This document shows, piece after piece, positions 1 through 10,900 of a stretch of DNA of 64,000 bases. The stretch is from Amblyomma americanum (taxonomy: Eukaryota; Arthropoda; Arachnida; Ixodida; Ixodidae). The DNA lies in contig NC_135505.1 of assembly GCF_052857255.1 (NCBI RefSeq), positions 27,205,499 through 27,269,498 on the forward strand, given 5' to 3'. The notes under the pieces are model-generated. The model made no database searches and had not been told where the DNA came from. It saw only the letters and a list, made by a program, of their open reading frames with translations. The translations under genes were made by a program, and so were the position numbers. The number at the start of each line of letters is the position of its first letter. Positions within the stretch are counted from its first letter, which is position 1.

Positions 1-235
1 AATTATGGATTTCAAATGGTTCAGTCTACAATCCAAAGGTTTTAAACAAATACCACTTCACAATACAGAATTTGCGAGCACTTTCTGAACTTGGGTTGTA
101 TTCGCTTTTTGTATAATGCTTGCGAATATTTTGCTGTTTATTCCAATTTGCGATGTAACAAATTTGTTTGTTTTTTGTCTGTTGTTTACAAACTAGCATC
201 GTAGCTGTGATATCTGTTGTGTGTATCTGCGCTAC

Positions 236-2108
236 TCACCTCTGTCAATGCATTAGCTTTGAGTTATTGGGACTTGTTCTTCCAAGTTTTTGGTACGATC
301 GAGGTCATAAGGCACTGCGTATAGAGGGTGGCTAGTTTTTCTAACAGGAACTCCCCTCCGTCCTTCAACAGATCTGTTATCTGATTCTCACCAGCTGGTT
401 TCCCCTTTGCATTGCTCTTATGGGTCTCTGCTTCCTCTTTCGTTACTGCCAGGATGACGCATTGCTGTGCGCTACTGTCTCTCTCGTTAACCTTCTGATT
501 ACATTGGCTACTGTGCAGATCTGTGTAGGACTCTTCAGGTGCTTAAACTCTCTTATCTATATTGCTAATAACATTGCCCTTCTTGTCTCACTGGCTGCGT
601 CTGGGTTTTACGTATGACAAGTTTTTTCTTCGCTGTTCCGAGGCTACGTCCTTTCTTTAGGGGATGCTGGATGGTCTCTATATTAAACTTCCTTATGTCG
701 GCTACCCCCCCCCCCCCCCCCATAGCTCTGCTAGTTTTATTCTGTCTGTAGGGTTAGACGCCCTCATGCTTTGGCGTTTCTTTATCACATCTTTCGTCTC
801 CTGAGATAGCTTGCCGCTATCGTGTCGAACCATCCTACAGCCTACTTCTATTGTGTTCAATTATTGTTCATTCTAAGAACATTAAGATCGTCTTCCACAG
901 TTAAAGCTGAATATGTGTTGTGCAGCGATATCCAGAATTCCTCTATTTTCCCTCTTACCGCTGACTCGTTAATGGAGTTCCTCTTCTCTAGCTTCTTTCG
1001 TTCCCTCTTCGAGTCTAAGCTAATTCGAGACCTCACCATTCTGTGGTCGCTACAACGCATCTTCTCGAGGGCGTCTACATCCTGAACGATCCTAGGTTGA
1101 GCGCATAGTTTGAAGTCAATTTCATTTTTAGTCTCGCCATTAGAGCTCTTAAGACCAGGTCCACTTCCTCTTCTCTCGTTTGCGGAAGAAGGTATTCATG
1201 ATGCGTAAATTATTTCTATCTGCGAACTCTACTAATAAATTTACCCTGCTAGTCCTAGAATTAACCTATCCCATAGCCGCCTACCGCGTGGTCGCCAGCC
1301 TGCTTCTGGCTACCTTCGCACTGAAGTCGCTTATCGCTACAGTGTACTGCGATTTTACTTCGTTCACTGCCGATTTCACGTCTTCATAGAAGCTTTCAAC
1401 GATCTAGTCATCATGGCTGGATGTAGGCGCGTAGGCCTGCACCACCTTCAGCTTGTGCCTCCTATTAGGCCTAATTAAAATAGCTGCTACCCTCTCGTTA
1501 TAATTCTATAGAGCTCCTCTATGGTGCCAGCGATATTCTGATTAATGGGCTATCTCAAACCTAGTTCTCGTTTATTCGCTAATCCGCGATAGCACAGTAT
1601 GTGCCCGTCCCTTAGTGCTATATACGCCACACCTGTCCTCGTAACTTCAATAAGCCCTATTGCATCCCATTTAATCCCTGCTGGTTACGCGAGCAGCACT
1701 GCTAGACTAGCCTCACTAGATAAAGTTCTAGCGTGAAACGTTTACAGGTTCAGATTCCAATGGCGGCCTGTCCGGAGCCAGAAATTCTGAGCACCCTCCG
1801 CTGTGTCACAGGTCTGACCGCCGCCGTGGTCAATGGCTCTGCAGCCGCTGGGGACTGAGTTTGATGGGTTAATTGGTTTGTTCACAGACGGTTGAGTCCA
1901 AGTACTACACCAGGGTGACCAAATCCTGTTCTGGTGAGGGAGTGCTTTATCGGTTCTGGTCACAGACATCAGGCGGTACCTCAAGCCTTCTTATGCAATT
2001 CCATTAACACACGGTTTTTTTCGAATCCGGTGGAGAATCGCGGATTCATCGAGGTTATAGCCCGGGTCCTCTTGTGCGTGAGGTAGACTGTCTACCTCTA
2101 CGCCATCT
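236..2108 (-). mobile_element. RTE-type LINE copy, 5' part, degenerate
   Basis: This is a minus-strand relic of an RTE-clade non-LTR retrotransposon. Read from 2108 downwards, it has a tRNA-like 5' leader (about 2020-2108), an endonuclease N-terminal part (about 1600-1980), the endonuclease C-terminal part (about 940-1180) and the start of reverse transcriptase (about 260-460). The same blocks, in the same order, occur in the copies at 15.8-18.5, 52.5-53.1 and 4.2-4.9 kb, which supports the assignment. The 3' half, with the RT catalytic core, is absent. No long frame survives; the short open frames here on both strands are chance. A run of C lies near 706-720. The left boundary is estimated from loss of similarity. 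Confidence 0.75.
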
Positions 2109-3690
2109 CTGCGTCGAAGTATGAATGAGTGAAGTTAAGTATGAGTGCTTTATTCGTGGGCATCTGTAAGTATCGGTTCCATTTCTTCAAGTTCATTCTT
2201 GAGACTGCCATAACTACTAAGGATGATAAGAAGCCAAGCGTCTGGTTGCTTGAAGGGACACTGAGGACAGATTGATGTTGGCCTGCTTCGAAAGTGTACC
2301 GCATTCTAATCACATAAATCACTCTTACCGAAAACAGAGGTTTTAAAAGCTAGAAATCACCACGAAAGGAAATAGATATGGCGCGACTACAGGCTGCCTT
2401 CGCAAGTGAAATTCATGCGTCAAAACAATTTTTTTCGTGGTTCCCAGAGGCTACTCCAAATCGGAATTTGCTTATGTAGGAGCCTGCCTTAGGAGCGAAT
2501 TAACGAGCAGCTGACTGGGATGTAGGGAAGAAAAGAACAGCCAGCCGTGGCTGCCCGTGCAAGAGCCCCGCGGCTTCTATTATTTCTCGCGTGGGCACGC
2601 TTTGGCCGTGCTCTAGGCGCAGCCAAAGAAGGGCGCTACACTTGAATTCTTTGGCAACCCGCCTTTTTTAATAAGGACGTCCAGAGTTTCATTCGTAAGG
2701 GGGGATGATTTTTAAACTCGATTTTCTCGGCTACAAGTCAATGTCTTGATGCCGGAGAAACGTAAACATAGGAAGAAAGGGCGCAGGAATCGAAGTTTTG
2801 CTGTGAACAGTAATTGAATGAACTTCTCACAGCAGGAAACCCACCGGAACAGAATCGGTAGACGCGTCCCACGGCCAGACATCCAGAATTCTTTAGGGGT
2901 AGGTGCCCGGGAGAGAATCCGTAAACTCCGCTCCGCTATAGGCAGTTCCTCGCCCGAGGCCCACATACGCCCTCATTCTTGTGACACAGTGGCAGCAGAG
3001 AAAACCTGGACTGGTAGTTTGCGAGGGATGAATGGACCTGTATACAAGCGACGGAGCAGAGGGAAGTTGCAGCTGTATTTCTGTCCGCTCATAGCGGAAG
3101 CACTTTTGATAATTCTGTGAGCCAGCAATTTCTCTGGTGGCTTCCAAGAATAGGAAAGTATCAGTTTGCCTCCTCTATCCGACCCTTGTAATGTTCCCTT
3201 TTTCAAGGGGCGGCACTGACAGTCATTGTACTTAGGCTTACTAAGAGGTACAAAATTAAGGTTGTCCTTTCCTACGCATGCAGAGCCAGTCATTATGAAA
3301 AGAAGCTCGGAAGACGAATGCACAATGAGCAAATAAAAGACAGCGCATAGTACCGATTTTCAGTACTAGGACGGGCAGGAAGACTGCAGATGATAGGGCA
3401 GTAGGGGAGTACGGAGAAGAGTAGGGGAGATTCTTCAGCTACTAGTTAATATTGACTAAATTCACCAGTCAATATGGCTTACGAATCACGAATACATACG
3501 GGACCTAGATATGGCACAGAGCCCAATACGGCGGCACCCCCTGCACTTGACATGCTGTAAAGGTCTAGTGCGGGGTATTGGCACTCGACTCAGTCCTTCA
3601 GAGACGCTCGAGAAATATTCCCCTCTGTTCAAGGTGTGGCCACTGGTCTTTAGAGTGGATCAGTATTGCACATATAGGCTGTAATTCCAC
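2109..3690. other. Unassigned intergenic DNA
   Basis: Short open frames lie on both strands (for example minus 2973-3332, 119 codons), but none resembles a known family or shows a convincing exon. No repeat shared with the rest of the window was found. Confidence 0.4.
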
Positions 3691-4190
3691 AATTGTTTGA
3701 AGTTTGGCCACAGTGCTAACGCCTCCAAATCAAGTTAAAAGTGCTAAGCGTGCGGTGCAAGCCACGGCCCCAAACAGTGCTCTAAAGAAAATTAGCCAAG
3801 TTGGTTGTGCAGTGGTGGCTACTCTGCAAATTATTGAAACTGTACTGCGAGGGCTGAGGAGATTATTAAGGAGCTTCGCTGATCTAGGCTCAAGGCCGTT
3901 GTGATTGTTAAGGAAATGACACATGGTTACTCTTGTGCGACAGCGCGGAAGACTGGTGGATTCTAGCCTGTCTCAGGTCATAGAAGCATCGGTAGAGAAG
4001 GCTATGGCAAAGGTCATGGAACATTTTATAGAAGCTGTCACTGCATGCATCTCTCAGGTCATGGTGTCACAGACGCCCTCGATAAAGATATTCCCCATAA
4101 TCATTTTCATCATACTCTTTTCTGCATGGGAGACTGTGCGCTCAAAAGTAGCTGCGATAATTTTTAACGATACAATTAAGTTTTAAGCGA
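3690..4190 (+). pseudogene. Possible LINE ORF1 fragment
   Basis: Two consecutive + strand frames (3704-3904 and 3923-4186) have a low-complexity, partly helical character. The second has a segment around codons 20-50 rich in repeated Val-Met-Ala and Glu residues, which recalls ORF1/gag-like regions of tick I-clade LINEs. No CCHC zinc knuckle is visible. The assignment rests on general resemblance only. The segment ends where the RTE leader begins. Confidence 0.25.
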
Positions 4191-4908
4191 TGGCATAAAG
4201 GAGAGCATGCGACTCGGGTGCAAGAGGACCGGGGTTCGAATCGCGGTTTCCCGAAACTCTGAACCAGGTTTGAAAAAAATCTCTGCGCGTCGATGGGAAT
4301 CCATAAGCATGGATGGGGTGCGGCCTGCACTCAGTGAACAGAACCGAAAAAGCACTCCCTCTCCAGAGCAAGATTTCGCCACGCTGGTGTAGTATGCCGC
4401 CGCAACCTTCTATGCACAAATCAATTAACCCTCGGCCCTCAGTCCCCAGCGGCTGCGGAGCAACTAACCAAGGCGGTGGTCTGACCTGTGACGCAGCGGA
4501 GGATGCTAAGAACCAGTGGCTCCGGAACTGCCTCTATTCGAAACTTAACCTGTTAAAATTTAACGCTAGAGCTTTATCCAGTGAGGCTAGCCTATCAGTG
4601 CTGTTAGAGGAACTAGCGGGCATTAAATGGGATGTCGTAGAGCTTAGCGAAGTTAGTAAGACAGATAAGGCGTATACAGTGCTAAGGGGCGGACACGTGC
4701 TGTGCTGTGCATTGCCCAGAGGGTGGCAACTAGACTTAATAAAACGAGGGTGGCTATTATAGAGGGTGGCTATTATGATTAGGCTTAATAAAACGTACAA
4801 GCTGAAAATGGCGCAGGCCTACGCGCCTACATTCAGCCATGATGACCAGATTGTTGAAAGCTTCTATGGATACGTGGGATCGGCAATAAACAAGGTATAG
4901 GTATAATT
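4183..4908 (+). mobile_element. RTE-type LINE copy, 5' end (tRNA-like leader and endonuclease start)
   Basis: This + strand copy of the RTE family begins with a tRNA-like leader (about 4183-4250) containing the B-box-like GGTTCGAATC. The shared 5' UTR follows (4260-4540), then the endonuclease start, where the 4313-4762 frame reads LNARALSSEASL and WDVVELSEV. The paralogous blocks are at 1600-2108 and 17990-18478 on the minus strand. The copy is interrupted at about 4908 by an I-like LINE and resumes at 6255 in the RT C-terminal region, so most of its endonuclease and RT are missing. Confidence 0.7.
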
Positions 4909-4917
4909 ACAGTCTCG
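4909..4917. repeat. Target-site duplication (left) of the I-like LINE
   Basis: ACAGTCTCG occurs here and again at 6246-6254, immediately after the A-rich tail of the LINE. This is a 9-bp direct repeat flanking the insertion. Confidence 0.7.
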
Positions 4918-5736
4918 AGTCGAAAGGCGGGTCGCAGAATCTGCGCGGCTTTGTGCACTCAGGAGGTCACGCGGGACCCACTCAATACGGATTTCTTGCG
5001 GGATGCGTGCCGCTAGACGGTGGATGTCTTGGCAGATTTCTGGGGTACGATTGACTCGTCGCAGTAGGCATGTGACTTGAAGGGCGTCGGTGCGAATGAA
5101 AATGTGGGCCGTGTGTAGCATGGGAACGGTGGCCACAGAGCAAAGTGCCTCTTGAACCGCAAGCATCTCCGCACAGAAGGAGGAAGGAGGTTCTGAGAGG
5201 CGAAAACTTGACGTTTTGTTTAGAACAGGCTTGCAAGGACAGTAAACTGCCGTTGTTGTTTCGCAGGCCTGGATGCTTGTGTCAACGTACATAACGATGA
5301 AGCCATGTGGCAGATTGGCGTCTTGGTCTGTAATTCGGTCGCGAAACAACGATGCCGCGCGGGTAGATGATGACCGACATAGGTCAGTTGGCTTGTTGTC
5401 GCTTAGCTGCACAAAACGCCAAGGATGAAACACTGGCGGGGGCGGCTGTAGAATGGAGTGAGATGAAGCATATGCCCTGAGTGCACATGTTGTGTGTGTA
5501 AGGCTTGACTTTAGGCGGCGAGCATCGCGCCGTTGCTGCACCAGCTTATTTAGTGTATTCGGCTGCGAATGTTCGTGGAGCGCCACGATCAGGGTAATGC
5601 GGGGAAGGCAAGTTATGGCCCTCATTGACTCTTGATTAACAGCTTCTAGACGATCCCATTGAGCCCTCGTCAAATGCTGGAATTGGGCTTGGTAAACCAG
5701 GCGTGGTTGCACAACCCACCCGCCTTTCAACCCCAA
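4918..5736 (-). pseudogene. LINE RNase H domain (inverted segment)
   Basis: The open frame on the minus strand begins at 5736 and stays open to 4864, past the element edge. The first ~100 codons correspond to the RT/RNase H linker (QFQHLTRAQWDRLEAVNQ). The RNase H fold spans about codons 145-275, with Asp, Glu and Asp catalytic positions but a degenerate His motif. It has no start or promoter of its own and is a fragment of a LINE polyprotein, not an independent gene. Confidence 0.7.
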
Positions 5737-6245
5737 CCTCGTCTTTGCCTCGAGTGCTCACTCTGGAGGACACTACCCTCCTTTTAACAAGAAAGGAACA
5801 CCTCCGGCGCCGCACGCGTGCTCTAATCCCTCCGTGTGCGGTAACCCTCCCCCGTGGTCTTACCCGTTCAGAGGAGGTTGCGCTTCGGAGGATACGGGTC
5901 GGGGTTGCCCTAACTCCAGCTGTGACGCGCAAGTGGCCGCATTTCAAAGATTTATATCCCCGCCCCGGGTGTCCAGTCTGCAAGAACAGAGATCATGAGG
6001 CGGATATTCACCACCAGTTGTGGGAGTGACCGGCGCTGAAGCCGACGAGAATTCGGCACCTGGCGGCAGTGGGACTCTCACCGGACAATCCGGATTCTTA
6101 TATTGCCTGGACACAGGGTCCATATCATCGTTCATTTCTTGATTTCATCAGATCAGCCCACATTTTTTCATTTTTTTAACCATCTTTCTCATCTCTCACT
6201 TCATATTTTTATGCCCTAAGGCAATAAACAACGCTTAAAAAAATG
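4918..6245 (+). mobile_element. 5'-truncated, 5'-inverted LINE with RNase H domain (I/R1 group)
   Basis: The insertion has two head-to-head parts. From about 5710 to 6245 the + strand encodes the LINE C-terminus, with the motif TRSEEVALRRIRVG, a CPVC-x(n)-H-x4-H knuckle and an A-rich tail (AATAAA near 6221, A-run 6237-6243). From 4918 to about 5710 the minus strand encodes the preceding RNase H domain. Its acidic residues are visible in MYVDTS, FCAEML and RTDAL, and a later RADSATR matches the fourth position; the usual His before it is absent. The inverted 5' part plus a 9-bp flanking repeat is the classic outcome of twin priming during LINE insertion. The copy sits inside the RTE relic at 4.18-6.5 kb. 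Confidence 0.8.
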
Positions 6246-6254
6246 ACAGTCTCG
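6246..6254. repeat. Target-site duplication (right) of the I-like LINE
   Basis: This is the second copy of ACAGTCTCG, directly after the LINE's A-run. Confidence 0.7.
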
Positions 6255-6515
6255 CAAAGAAACCACACTTCACAACCCTTAACAAGGTGCTGGAAGTGTT
6301 AAGGCAATACGTCTACTTAAAGCAGGTGGTGACCGCTGATCCGGATCGTGAGAGTTAAATAACTGAGAAAATAAAGTGGTGGAGCGCAAATGTCAGGTTC
6401 TCTCAAATTATGAATGGTAGTTTGCAAATACCTCTCGAGAGAAAGGTATACAACAGCAAACGTATACAACTACATAAATAGCCTATATTTCAGAAGGGTA
6501 GCAAAAGAAACTAGT
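6255..6515 (+). pseudogene. RTE reverse transcriptase C-terminal fragment
   Basis: The + strand matches the FLGQV-x(n)-HERE-I and SQIMN-S-LPI block of the RTE copy at 41.1-42.0 kb, with in-frame stops. It is the continuation of the RTE relic starting at 4183, after the inserted LINE. Confidence 0.65.
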
Positions 6516-6662
6516 TCAAAAAATGCGCGCCCTATGTCCCAACCTTCTAAGAAAACGTGGCATTTTAACGTCTTGGGACTTTGGTAGCTCAGTTATGACG
6601 TCTGATAAGTATAGAGTTGAATTTTACGCCGCATCTCGAGGATTCATATACGCAGGGGCGCA

Positions 6663-7990
6663 ATGGCGGACCGGTCGAGCAGTTCGCAAGCCGTGCCCAT
6701 CTTCAAACACCAGTCCGACGGTAGCTTCGAGCTGGACGAGGCAGCACTGAAACGAGTACTGCTGGCCGACCACGTCAAGAACAAACCAGTGGTTGTCATC
6801 TCAGTGGCTGGAGCATTTCGCAAAGGAAAGTCGTTCCTACTGAACTTCTTCATACGATACTTTGCCAACCAATGCCAGAGTAACTGGCTAAACGATTGTG
6901 GCGCTACGCTGGATGGATTCAAGTGGCGCGGAGGATCCGAACGGGAGACGACGGGCATACTACTGTGGAGTGAAGTGTTTGTGGTAAGTCCATACATTTC
7001 GTTGGCAGAAAGCGAAGGATACAACCCCCGTCTGCCTGCAGGTTAATACACCTGAATGCGGGGAGGTGGCTGTGGTGTTCATGGACACACAGGGAACGTT
7101 CGACAGGAAGTCTACCCTGAAAGAATCTGCGATAATTTTCGCACTCAGCACAATGTCGAGTTCAGTGCAGATCTACAACCTTTCGCAGAACATTGGAGAA
7201 GACGACCTTCAGCATCTTCAGCTTTTCTGCGACTATGGCCAATTGGTGCAAAAGGTTCGTATTGAGACAAATCTAGTGCAATGAAGGCTTTTCCTTCGCA
7301 CATTGACACCTTTGCTACCGCAGGAAGTGAACGATGCGCCCTTCCAGAAACTATTGTTCCTGGTCAGGGACTGGAGTTCTCCGTACGAGTTCAGCTACGG
7401 CGAGGAAGGAGGCCAGAGGTTCCTGAAGGAGTTCCTGAAGATATCCGACGAACAGCCCCCAGAGCTCCGAAACTTGCGGAAAGACATCTATTCCTCCTTC
7501 AAAGACATCAAGTGCTTTCTTATGCCGCATCCAGGTCTTAAGGTACAGCACGGGTTTTTGATGTGCATGGATTAAAGTTCTTCTCATGCAGGTGGCGACG
7601 GACCGGGAGTTTAAAGGTAGCCTTTCCGAAATTGAAGGCAGCTTCATAGACCATCTAGAGAAGCTTGTGTCTGCTTTTCTCCACCCAAGAACACTGCAGC
7701 CCAAAACAGTGAATGGCGCCAATATTACTTGCGAGAAGCTGTACGCCTACATTAAGGTATGGGAAGTTTCCATTTTTGCCGTTGTCACAGTGGGAAATTT
7801 TCGCAGGTACTCGCGGAGGCTTTCAAGAAAGGGAACGTGCCTGGCCCCATGTCTATGCGAGAGGTGAGGTGTTATTTTACATGCCGAAAATTTTCAGGAA
7901 ATTGCTTCTCTTTTTTAGGCTACAGGCGTGGCAAACAACGTCAGCGCACTGGTGGACGCTACCGACAAGTACATAAAAGAAATGAATCAG
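6663..7990 (+). CDS. atl: Atlastin exons 1-6 (GTPase domain and start of middle domain)
   Basis: Six exons are separated by introns of only 50-70 bases. Donors are GTAAGT, GTTCGT, GTACAG, GTATGG, GTGAGG and GTATGC; acceptors end in CAG, except TTTTAG before exon 6. All exons are multiples of three (321, 213, 219, 165, 57 and 72 nt). They encode the complete G domain and the linker into the helical middle domain. GTTCGT after exon 2 is a weak donor, but the reading frame and homology leave no alternative. Confidence 0.92.
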
Positions 7991-10900
7991 GTATGCGTAA
8001 AATTCTTCCTTTTTCATTTTGCTTTGCTTTGTTTCACAGGAGTGAGGTTGGCTATTTTTTGTATGCTCCTATTTACAGTTGTTGCTATTTTACGGATTTA
8101 TATCTACAGAAAACCAGACTACATTTGAAAAGACACACTTAAACAAGACGAATGCTGTTCTGGGCACGAAGTTTGAGTCAGGAGAGTACGTTGCTGTAGT
8201 CTAACGTGCTGGAGGACGTCCGATACTTCCCGAGCTGATGTCGCAACTGTGCGTTCTTCCCCACCTCGCGGCCCTCGCCAACTCATTATTGAGGAATCAA
8301 TACCGAAGTCATCACACGTAAGCCCACAAAGGGCGCGTTGTCGCTACTCCACGCTTTTCACCGCATTTCCGGCATGCCCGCCGAAGTGTGTGCTTTGAGT
8401 CGAAATATTAAACACACTGAGAGGGTGGAGGATGCGAACAGGAATGTATTAAGAGGCTAAATTCTCATCTCGCTGTACGCAGATGTTTGTCCGTTCGGGA
8501 CAGATAAAACTGAAGAAAATGACTACCCCAACTTGGTACACTATCAATGGCGGGTACAGATTGAAGGGATTTGAAGAAAACATATGCAAAAAAATTGAAG
8601 AAATATGCGTGTTGCAGCGACCACGTAAGATGAAGGGATTACTCAGCGATATATGTCCCTAAAACGCCGAGCCTTTCATCTGCTACGCTGGCCGTAGAAG
8701 CATAACAGGCGTAGTGCGAGAAACAAATTTCTGCCGCTTATGAGTTTGCGATATCTTTATGAGATTACCTAACAAAGATTCCTTGAAGACGTTGGAGCCT
8801 ATTGAGACGCGTAGTCTTTCTCTGTGAGGTGTTTTCTGTGACGTTCGACCACATGTTCCCAGCCTCCCTCGCAAGTACTCTTGTCCGCCCTCGCACGGTC
8901 TTGTAATCTGAGCATTTTTGGTCAATAGCATGCATAATGAGAATTAAATTCAAAACAAACGCATCTGCCGAGGCGCCGATAGGAGGCGATGATTCTAAAC
9001 AACCGTGTTGTGCACGCAAAGTCAACGCTGGCTACGTGCCTAGAAGTGACGTAAAAAAACAAGTAAAGAATGGCTTTTTTAGTAACGTCATTCCTCGTGT
9101 TGTTCCTTACATATGAATTACTACAAAGCATTGAACATCGCGCATGCAATCCTGCAGAGGGGTACTCTAATCTAGATGCAGCAAAGATTACACCGCTACT
9201 TATTCCGAAATGAACTCGAACACGAATACGCGTTTCGCTACCAAATCGAATACGAAGATCATAGTCAGAAAGCGAATAGGATATGAATTGATTAGTAAAA
9301 TACTGGATTGATTACTGTTCCTATAGCTTTGCTTATTCCTTTCTTGTGTAAATAGCTGTACAAAGCGAATATTCAGGCGGAAGAGTGAATCTTTGGTGGC
9401 GGCTCTGCAGGTCACGGAATTAACTCCGCATCTATCGAAAGGCGCAACACGGATCTCCATCAGACGAAACGCAACACGATGTCGGCATGTTATTTCTCTC
9501 CTTTGATATTATACGCATAGAAAAATTAACCCTTGGCTTCTGATGAAGACCGCGAAAACACGTGCCAAATGTAAGTTGAGCTTGAGCCATGGCCTCCAAC
9601 ATCGGGCGTGAAGGCAGGAATTGCTAATTTCTGGAAGCGTGTTGCATAGCGTAACACTGAAAACGAGAAAGAGACCCTTTCATGAAAAACCGAGATTTTA
9701 GCAGGCGTTTACTCAATACTGAATGCAATATTTAGGAATTCCACCGCATGAATAGTCCAGCTCAAGCTTTGAATCCTCTTTCTCGCACAGTCCGATTTCG
9801 GAAGCTTAGATTGAGGTGTCGGAGGGGACCTTCATCTTGGAAGAGTTGTCGAAAAAATTTACAGTGTGACCTATTCTAACTTTGTGGCAGTTATTCCAAA
9901 ACATTTCGAAAACTTGAGGGCGGGTATTCGCTTTACTTCCAATAATATTGTATGCGTACAATTTCATTCGCTCAGCGCATCTAATAAAATTAAATTAGAT
10001 TCACTTTTGGAAAACTTCCGATATTCAGACACCCCTAAAACGAACACTTCGAAAAGAGACAGAGAGAGCTTAGGCGACATGGCTGTATGGTCTCTCAAAG
10101 AAAATCAGCGCAAAACAAATTACGCCAACATCTATGCACACACGCATGCCGCAGAATAAGTGTTTATTTTTCCTCACAATCGACGTAGCAGCAGAGAGGA
10201 GAGCCAGTAGAAAGGACCGGTGCTGTGGAGTAAGTCAGCCTGTTTTACTGAGGTGATTTTACGTGCACATGTTTGGACACCTGCAGCTATGCGGTGGAGC
10301 CTCGATGCTCGATGCAGAGAAGCTGTCCAGCGGTCACCAGGAACACAGGAATGCTGCTCTTAAAATGTTCGACGACGTGGCGAAAGTGGGTGGCAAAGAC
10401 CTGGAGAAGCTCTACAGAGGGAGGCTCTTAGAGGTGGGTATACATTTTAAACATTCTCGCCTAATGTAGCAGCGAGTTAGGGCAGGCAGGATTCCATGCC
10501 CATTACCTCGTCATGAGTTCTGCACTCATACACTTTCTCCCTTCAAGTTCACTTTTTATGAAGCGCTTTCTTCAGTCCACCCATGACAAGGCATATAAAT
10601 ACAGCTGTGTTCGGCTTCAGGGAGGGGCAATCTGCTATTAGTTCAAATAAGTCAGTATTCTTTCAGTAGCCTCCGTCTTAGATTGGGGACATGATCATAA
10701 CTGCAATATTTTTTTACTTTATTTTTGAATTCCTTAAGTCCTTCCGGGCGTTCTAAGAACAAGTGCGGAAAAAATCGATCGTCGATCTCATCAGTACGCC
10801 TTGCTCTGCGTCTTTTACTTCATTTACATCATATTTTTTCTCAAAAGGCATCCAGTGCTTTATTCTTTTTCATGAGCGCTGAGTGCGCTTTCTGACGGCC

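Noticed and set aside
3704..4186. Independent host gene made of two + frames
   Set aside because: No splice structure or conserved domain; it abuts a LINE and is better explained as ORF1-like debris.
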